DNA from: Pseudomonas sp. S37
GTDB taxonomy: Bacteria > Pseudomonadota > Gammaproteobacteria > Pseudomonadales > Pseudomonadaceae
Assembly: GCF_016658545.1 (NCBI RefSeq)
Contig: NZ_JACVZC010000057.1
Coordinates: 1-36,668 of the forward strand
Direction of reading: 5' to 3'
Length of the DNA: 36,668 nt
The notes under the pieces were generated by a model. That model searched no databases and was not told the DNA's origin. It saw only the letters and a program-made list of their open reading frames with translations. The translations under genes and the position numbers were made by a program. Below, one piece after another: positions 25,847 to 31,913 of the stretch (positions are counted from its first letter, which is position 1; every line of letters begins with the position of its first letter).

Positions 25847-27139
25847 TCAACGGCTACGCGTCACCCGCCAAACCGTATTGGCCAAATCATCGGCAATGAT
25901 CAGCGCCCCGCGCGGGTCCACCGTCACCCCCACCGGCCGCCCGCGGGTCTTGCCATCCTCACCACGAAAGCCCGTGGCAAAATCGATCGGTTCCCCAGCC
26001 GGTTTGCCATTGCTGAACGGCACAAAGATCACCTTGTAGCCCACCGGGTTGGGTCGGTTCCAGCTGCCGTGCTCACCCACGAAAACACCGTCGGCGAAAC
26101 GCTCGCCCATGGCCGGGAGCGAGAAGTCGACGCCCAATGCCGCCACATGCGAGCCCAGGCTGTAGTCCGGCTTGATCGCCGCCGCTACCTTGTCCGGGTT
26201 CTGCGGCCGCACCCGCTCATCCACGTTCTGCCCCCAGTAGCTATACGGCCAGCCATAGAACCCACCTTCACGTACAGAAGTGAGGTAGTCCGGCACCAGG
26301 TCAGGCCCCAGTTCGTCGCGCTCGTTGACCACTGTCCACAGCTGCCCGGTCTGCGGCTGGATGGTCAGTGCCGTCGGGTTGCGCAGACCAGTGGCATAAG
26401 GCCGGTGCGCGCCGGTTTCGGCATCCACCTGCCAGACCATGGCCCGGTCGATCTCCACTTCCAGCCCGCGCTCGGTGATGTTGCTGTTCGATCCGATGCC
26501 CACATACAGATAGCGGCCGTCATCGCTAACCGTCAGCGCCTTGGTCCAGTGGTGGTTGATCTCCGCCGGCAGGTCGGTGACCTTGGTTGGCGGGCCGTCG
26601 GCCTGGGTCTGGCCTTCTTTATAGTCAAAGCGCACCAACGCATCCTGGTTGGCCACATACAGCTTGCCGTTGGCAAAGGCCAGGCCGTAGGGCGCGTTGA
26701 GGTTTTCCGCGAACACGGTCTGCACCTCGTAAGTACCATCGCCGTCAGCGTCGCGCAGCAAGGTCAGGCGGTTGCCGCCCTTGACCTGGGTGTTGCCCTT
26801 GGCCTTGATCTGGCTGGCGATCACATCTTTGGGCTTGAGCTTTGCCGCACTGCCACCCCTGCCCTCGGCCACCAGGATATCGCCGTTGGGCAGCACCAGG
26901 CTCTGCCGCGGAATCTTCAGGTCGGTGGCGATCGCCGTGACACTGAAGCCCTCAGGCACCGTCGGTTTGTGCTCACCCCAGGCAACTGGCTGGGCAATCT
27001 TCATGCTTGGTAGCAGGCCACGCTGCGGCTCGGGCAATTTCGGGTCCGGCCCGTGGGCCTGGGTTGGCTCGCCATCCCCCCCACAGGCACTCAGCAACAG
27101 CGCCATGCTCAACAGGCTCAATGCATGCAAAGGCTTCAT
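25847..27139 (-). CDS. Sorbosone dehydrogenase-like (PQQ-type beta-propeller) lipoprotein
   Basis: This 430-residue protein has a lipoprotein signal (LSAC lipobox, Cys19) and a six-bladed propeller of the glucose/sorbosone dehydrogenase family: GFSVTAIATDLKIPRQSLVLPNGD, LNAPYGLAFANGKLYVAN, RNPTALTIQPQTGQLWTVVNERDELG, GGFYGWPYSYWG, VFVGEHGSWNRP, RGRPVGVTVDPRGALIIADD. These positions hold the PQQ- and calcium-binding residues in family members. It would sit in the outer or inner membrane facing the periplasm and oxidise an aldose or a related substrate; the substrate is unknown. The ATG at 27139 has GGGAGG upstream; the longer frame to 27580 overlaps the DUF2231 gene and is not coding. Confidence 0.88.
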   Translation of the reverse strand: MKPLHALSLLSMALLLSACGGDGEPTQAHGPDPKLPEPQRGLLPSMKIAQPVAWGEHKPTVPEGFSVTAIATDLKIPRQSLVLPNGDILVAEGRGGSAAKLKPKDVIASQIKAKGNTQVKGGNRLTLLRDADGDGTYEVQTVFAENLNAPYGLAFANGKLYVANQDALVRFDYKEGQTQADGPPTKVTDLPAEINHHWTKALTVSDDGRYLYVGIGSNSNITERGLEVEIDRAMVWQVDAETGAHRPYATGLRNPTALTIQPQTGQLWTVVNERDELGPDLVPDYLTSVREGGFYGWPYSYWGQNVDERVRPQNPDKVAAAIKPDYSLGSHVAALGVDFSLPAMGERFADGVFVGEHGSWNRPNPVGYKVIFVPFSNGKPAGEPIDFATGFRGEDGKTRGRPVGVTVDPRGALIIADDLANTVWRVTRSR

Positions 27140-27564
27140 GCCGCACCTCCCGCACGCAGGTTGCTCAAGCCGGTCCAGGCAGCGGCTACCGCGAGCACGG
27201 TCACGATCACCGACAGCACCAGCCCCGACGGCATCACTGCCCAGGCATCCTTGGCGTGTTCGAAGGCATTGATCAGCCCAAGCACCCAGGTCACCAGAAG
27301 CAGCAAGAAGTACAGCGTCGGCCGCCCACCCTTGCGCTCGGCGCGGAGCAGGTTGGCCAGCGCGAACAACAGCGCCAGCCCGCAGAACACCAGTCCTCCG
27401 GCGATCAACCAGGCAGCGAAGTTGCTCCACTGGATCTGGTAGCTGTTGTAGTAGGCGATATCGCTCAACAAGGCGCCGAGGAACAACGGCACACCGCCGG
27501 CCAGCAATAGTGCGTGCAGCGGGCTGGGCGTGCGGCGGTAGAGGGTTTGGTCTAATGCGGTCAC
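27136..27564 (-). CDS. DUF2231-family small membrane protein
   Basis: This 142-residue protein has four hydrophobic helices and the DUF2231 opening (PSPLHALLLAGGVPLFLGALLSDIAYY). It starts with a GTG at 27564 preceded by GGAGG. Its stop overlaps the start of the dehydrogenase gene by 4 bases (ATGA), so the two are made together. DUF2231 proteins are often beside cytochrome or PQQ-type periplasmic oxidoreductases and may anchor or pass electrons; that role is inference. Confidence 0.85.
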   Translation of the reverse strand: MTALDQTLYRRTPSPLHALLLAGGVPLFLGALLSDIAYYNSYQIQWSNFAAWLIAGGLVFCGLALLFALANLLRAERKGGRPTLYFLLLLVTWVLGLINAFEHAKDAWAVMPSGLVLSVIVTVLAVAAAWTGLSNLRAGGAA

Positions 27565-27725
27565 GTTGCCTCCTTTTCATTCAGTGACCCGAGGCTGATG
27601 GGCTTGTGCCATCAGGCGAGCGCAGGGTGCGCCTAGCAAAGGAGCCCCTTGACGGCACGATAGTTCACCGTTTCGCTGGAATGAAATATCCTGCAAGGCA
27701 TTAGGCTCGAAAGCCGTCGCCATTC

Positions 27726-27816
27726 CTTGTGGGAGCGGGTTTACCCGCGAAGGGCGCACCACGGTGCATGGCACCGGCTACGCCGGTGTTCGCGAATGAA
27801 CTCGCGCCTGCACGAG
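27726..27816. repeat. REP-type repeat
   Basis: The sequence starts tgtgggagcgggtttacccgcga and continues with gcaccggctacgccggtg and gttcgcgaatgaactcgcgcc, the same parts as the element at 4328-4432. It lies just before the ribosome site of the small lipoprotein gene. Confidence 0.75.
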
Positions 27817-27846
27817 ACAGCGTTGCTGATACGAAGGAGACAACAC

Positions 27847-28137
27847 GTGAGCAGCAAACCGCTCCGCCCTTACACCCCCTGGGCGCTGACCACCCTGCTC
27901 GCCCTAAGCCTGGCGCTCACCGCGGGCTGCTCAAGCAAGACCCGCTACGCCACGCCTGCGGTGGGCTCCAACTGCTTCGCCAAAGCCGTCCCAACCACCG
28001 GCGAGGGCGGCCTGGCCTGGGGCAATACCCTGAGCATTGCCCGACAGAAATCCATGAACAACTGCATACGCTACGCCAGCCGCTCTGGTGGCACGCCCAG
28101 AACTTGTCAAGTAGTAATGGCCAAGTGCAAAAACTGA
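27847..28137 (+). CDS. Small Cys-rich hypothetical lipoprotein
   Basis: This 96-residue protein starts with GTG at 27847, preceded by AAGGAG 7-8 bases upstream. Residues 1-28 form a lipoprotein signal with lipobox LTAGC (Cys28). The mature part has four more Cys residues (SNCF, NNCI, RTCQ, AKCK) that can form two disulphides. The GLAWGNTLSIARQKSMNNC segment is reminiscent of small periplasmic domains that repeat A-Cys patterns, but I do not recognise a function. It is the last gene before the AT-rich region leading to the effector locus. Confidence 0.75.
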   Translation: MSSKPLRPYTPWALTTLLALSLALTAGCSSKTRYATPAVGSNCFAKAVPTTGEGGLAWGNTLSIARQKSMNNCIRYASRSGGTPRTCQVVMAKCKN

Positions 28138-28488
28138 TGTAGACAAACAAATCAACAAGAAAGAAATTTCCTACAAGTTAAATTCAACTTTCAACAGATT
28201 AAATTCACATTCACAACCACGCAAAATAACTCAAATAAAATCTTACACTTTCTGCCTCGACCCCAACATTAAAAACGAGGCATCGTCTTTCAATCGAAAG
28301 CTGACAAGCGCATACCTCCCGCAGCACACACGTAAACTTTACGCTTCGGCGCGAAGCACATAGCGAAAGCCAAATTTCAGCAACACTGAACAATTTACAA
28401 CCGACCAATATTTCAGTCTTTTCAGCACTGGAACAGGCCACTTTACGCCTGAAGTTCGAAGAGTCTGTTCTTTGCGCAAGGAGTTCGC
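28138..28488. other. AT-rich intergenic region, probable promoter of the effector-immunity array
   Basis: About 350 bases without a convincing gene, clearly poorer in GC than the flanks. It ends with caaggag five bases before the ATG at 28489, so the translation signals of the first effector copy are intact. I see no strong sigma-70 promoter and no exact sigma-54 (-24/-12) site. A weak dyad, gcttcggcgcgaagc, lies near 28342. Confidence 0.5.
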
Positions 28489-28505
28489 ATGAGCAACGCC
28501 TCCGT

Positions 28506-28840
28506 CAGGCCATCGCGGAGAATCCCTTCAGCGAGGAGGTACACAAGTACCTGAAGAGCGGCATGGCGCAGGTTGAAGAGATGAAGGAACTGCGCATCTC
28601 GGGTAGCCGGACGGTATCGATTGAACTGACCACCACCGCGCGGGTGAAACCCAACTTCCTCGGGTTGCTGACAACGGGCGGTGGCGGGGGTTTGAACGCT
28701 GGGATGCTGTGGTTCAACGTGATCTCGCTCAAGGCGGCTTACAACAGCCTGCAGCAGAGTGATGCACCGGAATACACGATGGGGTTTGCTTCATCGATTC
28801 TTGGAGTAATTGGCGCAACATCGGCGACGCTGGTCAGCGT
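28506..28840. repeat. 335-bp exact direct repeat, copy A
   Basis: By eye this is base-for-base identical to 33483-33817. It encodes the segment just before and including the first membrane helices of the toxin. Identity stops abruptly into a diverged, more AT-rich tail, so it forms the upstream recombination arm. Confidence 0.9.
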
Positions 28841-29783
28841 ACGCGCAACGCAGAAAGCTGTGATGCTGAGGTTAAGCTCAACTTTCCCTGGAATGGCCTT
28901 TGGTAACGGTTTCATTAATTTTCTAACGAGTAATCTTTTTGCACGTATATCAGCCTACCCAACGATTGCCGCAGGATTTTCCGCTGATGGACTTAAAGCA
29001 GCACGCCAGTGGCAGAACGGCAATCTTACCTCTGGGATATATACAGCGACAGGCGGTGCTTTAACGGCCCTGGGCTCTATTCTAATCCTAGAAGGCACTC
29101 TCGCTATCGCAGGCACTACGATTTCTGTTCTCTTAGCAGGCGGCGTCGCAGCGGCGCTTGCATTAGCCGGCGCCGCTTTGATTGGAGGCGGTCTTTTTTT
29201 CTACTCAAAAGCACATTCCCGCCTTCACAGTCCTCTTGAACTTTGGGCGTCGAGAAGCATTTTCGGCACGAGGGAGAATGACGGTGAGGCTCGAGAGAAT
29301 ATAAAACTTGATTTCGAAAAAAAACTACCACCTTTTCGCCATCTCCACGAAGAAGTCCAGGCATGGCAGATTGAATTTTTCTCGCCAAGAGTTTTATCGA
29401 CAACACAATCGACGCAACTCGGCCTACGTGACCTCACGACAGGATATAACATACACAATAAGTGGTCGACGCCTGACTCGATAACACTAATCCACACACA
29501 CGTTACTGATGAAAACTCAACAGTAGAGGTTACTCTCCTTTTACCAGATTTTGTGCTGGGTCAAAGTGAATGGTCTGGAATTATTCAAAGCCATAGCTTC
29601 GACAAACACGCAACTCGCACTCACATAATACCGGACTGCTATATGACATCAGCTGGATTAGTGCTCCATTACAAATCGGAAGCGAAGGGAATCAAATCAG
29701 TAACACTGACACTTAATTACTACAAAAATAGAGAACTGGATTACGGCACTCCTTCGACTGCAACAATTCTTGTGGAGCGTTAA
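28563..29783 (+). CDS. Orphan C-terminal toxin domain of a VasX-like effector
   Basis: This 406-residue open frame corresponds to residues 591-996 of the complete effector at 31770. The first 93 codons are identical in DNA to it, then the two diverge steadily. It keeps the hydrophobic part: NAGMLWFNVISL, YTMGFASSILGVIGATSATL, and a long helix-rich stretch (GALTALGSILILEGTLAIAGTTISVLLAGGVAAALALAGAALIGGGLFF) interpreted as pore-forming. A soluble tail ends in ...ILVER. It lacks the N-terminal T6SS loading region. The ATG at 28563 is 8 bases after the stop of the 21-codon leader, with GAAGAG nearby, so it could be made by reinitiation. It may be silent, a donor of specificity, or expressed. Its immunity gene follows after 4 bases. 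Confidence 0.7.
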   Translation: MAQVEEMKELRISGSRTVSIELTTTARVKPNFLGLLTTGGGGGLNAGMLWFNVISLKAAYNSLQQSDAPEYTMGFASSILGVIGATSATLVSVRATQKAVMLRLSSTFPGMAFGNGFINFLTSNLFARISAYPTIAAGFSADGLKAARQWQNGNLTSGIYTATGGALTALGSILILEGTLAIAGTTISVLLAGGVAAALALAGAALIGGGLFFYSKAHSRLHSPLELWASRSIFGTRENDGEARENIKLDFEKKLPPFRHLHEEVQAWQIEFFSPRVLSTTQSTQLGLRDLTTGYNIHNKWSTPDSITLIHTHVTDENSTVEVTLLLPDFVLGQSEWSGIIQSHSFDKHATRTHIIPDCYMTSAGLVLHYKSEAKGIKSVTLTLNYYKNRELDYGTPSTATILVER

Positions 29784-29787
29784 CCCC

Positions 29788-30681
29788 ATGTCGACTGTCT
29801 GGCTTTTCAATTTATCGAACAAATCAACATACAAGCCAAAAATCTTAGGGCAGCTTGTTTACGCGAATATCTCAACCTTATGCCTGCGAAACCCTTGGGT
29901 TTCCGACTCTGTATTCATGGGGAAGACCTATGTTGCATCCTTTTTATTTACTTTTTTCTTTTCTTGCTACAACCTCACCGATAGCAACATAGACTACTCC
30001 CTTGACGGCGGCACGATTTTTATCGGTATTTTTATTTCAATGCCGTTCATTTTTACTCCATTTTTAGCCTACAGATTATTACTCATAAAAAGCCTATCAA
30101 ACATCTTTCTCAATCGTTCAACCAGAAAGATTTATTATAAACGCTTCAAAAAAATTATTGTATTTGACTGGAATAACGTTGGTGGTGGTGTTTTCAAACG
30201 CAGGGAGTTCACTGGCTCATCCTTCACCACCAGCTATGCCCTCGCCTTCGCCCCGCGCCGGGAAGACGGCAGCCTTCACCAAAAGGATTGCCTCTGGGTC
30301 GACAGCAACGAACCCACCGAGCCCGGCGTCAAACACGTCGCCGAAGTCTGGGAATACCTCCGGCATTTCATGGATCACGGCCCGGACAAGCTCCCACCGC
30401 CCGGCGAACCCAACTGGTGGCACAAACCACTGCACGCCATCTGCCTGACCCCGGCAGAAGCCTGGCGCCACTACGCCCCGTGGCGCACCGGCGAGCCCGG
30501 TGAAATGCAGGGCAAGAAAAACTGGCAGCTGCCGTTCTGGGCCGTGCTGTTCCCCTACAACCTCACCGTCGCCATCGCCTGGTACTTCGTCTGCAAGCTC
30601 TTCAATGTCCGCGCAGCTCCACCTCCCCCAGAAGCGTTTGAGGAAGCACCAGCACGTACAGTCAAAAGGAAGCGGCCATGA
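29788..30681 (+). CDS. DUF6708-like membrane immunity protein 1
   Basis: This 297-residue protein is a likely immunity partner for the toxin tail just upstream. Two membrane helices lie at about residues 45-65 and 76-98 (SFLFTFFFSCYNL; IFIGIFISMPFIFTPFLAYRLLLI) and a third at about 250-272 (FWAVLFPYNLTVAIAWYFVCKLF). A cytoplasmic domain between them includes AFAPRRED and NWWHKPLHAICLTPAEAW, the pattern I associate with DUF6708. The N-terminal half is AT-rich and differs between copies; the C-terminal half is nearly identical to the other two. It starts 4 bases after the toxin stop, and its own stop overlaps the next effector start (ATGA). The three-helix layout recalls TsiV2, the VasX immunity protein. 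Confidence 0.78.
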   Translation: MSTVWLFNLSNKSTYKPKILGQLVYANISTLCLRNPWVSDSVFMGKTYVASFLFTFFFSCYNLTDSNIDYSLDGGTIFIGIFISMPFIFTPFLAYRLLLIKSLSNIFLNRSTRKIYYKRFKKIIVFDWNNVGGGVFKRREFTGSSFTTSYALAFAPRREDGSLHQKDCLWVDSNEPTEPGVKHVAEVWEYLRHFMDHGPDKLPPPGEPNWWHKPLHAICLTPAEAWRHYAPWRTGEPGEMQGKKNWQLPFWAVLFPYNLTVAIAWYFVCKLFNVRAAPPPPEAFEEAPARTVKRKRP

Positions 30682-30821
30682 CAGATGCCTCCGTCAGCAG
30701 CGCCACTTCCGGCCCCGCCTGCAGCGCACGCATCCCCATCTTGCCAGTGCGCTACGCCATCGTACCGCGCACCGGCGACATGCCCGCCTGCCGCTATGCC
30801 GATTCAGGTTTCAACCTCGAG
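30217..30821. repeat. Conserved arm spanning immunity C-terminus and effector N-terminus, copy 1
   Basis: These 605 bases align without gaps to 31309-31913 (offset 1092), with long runs identical, for example 30379-30518. The block covers the last 155 codons of the immunity gene and the first 48 of the effector gene. Its immunity part recurs at about 35193-35610. It is GC-rich, in contrast with the AT-rich DNA before it. Confidence 0.88.
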
Positions 30822-30875
30822 CAAGGTTTATCCCCAAACGCCTATTCAACCTCAACCTTTCATATCGAGAGATAG
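30678..30875 (+). pseudogene. Effector copy 2: in-frame remnant (N-terminal 49 codons joined to C-terminal end)
   Basis: The 65-codon frame begins with the same 49 residues as the complete effector (ending SGFNLEQ) and then switches to GLSPNAYSTSTFHIER. This last part aligns with the extreme C-termini of the other two toxins (...STATILVER and ...STTTLYLER). About 930 codons have been lost while the reading frame was kept. The start overlaps the immunity 1 stop (ATGA) and the stop is 4 bases before immunity 2, the same spacing as in the other copies. It cannot be a toxin but would keep ribosomes moving into the immunity 2 gene. Confidence 0.85.
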
Positions 30876-30879
30876 CGCC

Positions 30880-31773
30880 ATGGGCACTGTATGGCTATTC
30901 AGCCCACACACAAAAACTGGTATAACCCCTAAAATTCACGGACAGATCTCCAACTTAACCAACTCAATAGCACAATTGAGAAACCCATGGGTTTCCGATT
31001 CAGTATTCATGGCAAAAATGTATACAGCCTCGGTATTAATCATAGCGCTTGCATGCTACCCTGGCCTCATGAGCCTCTCGATAAATTACGAACAAGAAGG
31101 TGCGTATGCATTTATTGTAATACAACTCCTTGGGCCATTTATCTTCGCACCATTCTTAGCCTACCGAATCTTCTTGATAAAAAACCTCTCTCAGATTTAC
31201 CTCAACAGATCCACCAAGAAAATCTATTACAAACGAATAGGAAAGGTGTTTACCTTCGACTGGTACAACATCAGAGGCGGCTTATTCAAGCGCAGAGAAT
31301 TCGGCGGCTCATCCTTCAGCACCAGCTACGCCCTCGCCTTCGCCCCGCGCCGCGAGGACGGCACCCTCCACCAAAAAGACTGCCTCTGGGTCGACAGCAA
31401 CGAACCCACCGATTCCGATACCCGACACGTCGCCGAAGTCTGGGAATACCTCCGTCACTTCATGGACCACGGCCCGGACAAGCTCCCACCGCCCGGCGAA
31501 CCCAACTGGTGGCACAAACCACTGCACGCCATCTGCCTGACCCCGGCAGAAGCCTGGCGCCACTACGCCCCGTGGCGCACCGGCGAGCCCGGTGAAATGC
31601 AGGGCAAGAAGAACTGGCAACTGCCGTTCTGGGCTGTGCTGTTCCCCTACAACCTCACCGTCGCCATCGCCTGGTACTTCGTCTGCAAGCTCTTCAATGT
31701 CCGCGCAGCTCCACCTCCCCCGGAAGCGTTTGAGGAAGCACCAGCACGTACAGTCAAAAGGAAGCGGCCATGA
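30880..31773 (+). CDS. DUF6708-like membrane immunity protein 2
   Basis: Also 297 residues with the same architecture as copy 1: helices at about 45-66, 76-98 and 250-272 and the same conserved C-terminal half. Its N-terminal half (HGQISNLTNSIAQLRNPW; MYTASVLIIALACYPGLMSL) is the most divergent of the three, suggesting it matched a third toxin specificity now lost. It is intact although its toxin is reduced to a stub, so it is an orphan immunity gene. The ATG at 30880 is 4 bases after the stub's stop. Its last bases overlap the start of the complete effector. Confidence 0.78.
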   Translation: MGTVWLFSPHTKTGITPKIHGQISNLTNSIAQLRNPWVSDSVFMAKMYTASVLIIALACYPGLMSLSINYEQEGAYAFIVIQLLGPFIFAPFLAYRIFLIKNLSQIYLNRSTKKIYYKRIGKVFTFDWYNIRGGLFKRREFGGSSFSTSYALAFAPRREDGTLHQKDCLWVDSNEPTDSDTRHVAEVWEYLRHFMDHGPDKLPPPGEPNWWHKPLHAICLTPAEAWRHYAPWRTGEPGEMQGKKNWQLPFWAVLFPYNLTVAIAWYFVCKLFNVRAAPPPPEAFEEAPARTVKRKRP

Positions 31774-31913
31774 CAGATGCCTCCGTCAGCAGCGCCACTT
31801 CCGGCCCCGCCTGCAGCGCACGTATCCCCATCCTGCCGGTGCGCTACGCCATCGTGCCGCGCACCGGCGACATGCCCGCCTGCCGCTATGCCGATTCAGG
31901 TTTCAACCTCGAA
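31309..31913. repeat. Conserved arm spanning immunity C-terminus and effector N-terminus, copy 2
   Basis: This is the partner of 30217-30821, including the junction sequence agtcaaaaggaagcggccatgaca in both. Near identity over immunity tail and effector head points to recent duplication or gene conversion. Confidence 0.88.

Larger units (their letters stand above)
28489..29783 (+). pseudogene. Effector copy 1: internally deleted VasX-like gene (start codons joined to C-terminal toxin)
   Basis: The ATG at 28489 has an excellent ribosome site (AAGGAG). The next codons (M-S-N-A-S-V) match the start of the complete effector (M-T-D-A-S-V). After about 20 bases the sequence jumps to what is codon 572 of the complete effector (match from 28506 to 33483 onward). 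The join is out of frame: the reading from 28489 ends at TGA 28552-28554 after 21 codons. The C-terminal part then stays open from the ATG at 28563. This is best explained by a deletion of about 1.7 kb within an ancestral full-length effector gene, with a short gtcag/gccag match at the join. Confidence 0.75.

Noticed and set aside
27140..27580. N-terminal extension of the sorbosone dehydrogenase-like gene
   Set aside because: The extension overlaps the DUF2231 gene, is Arg-rich shadow sequence and hides the lipoprotein signal that begins at 27139.
28431..28460. Sigma-54 promoter before the effector array
   Set aside because: A ggccac...cgcc sequence was considered, but the GG-N10-GC spacing of a -24/-12 promoter is not met.
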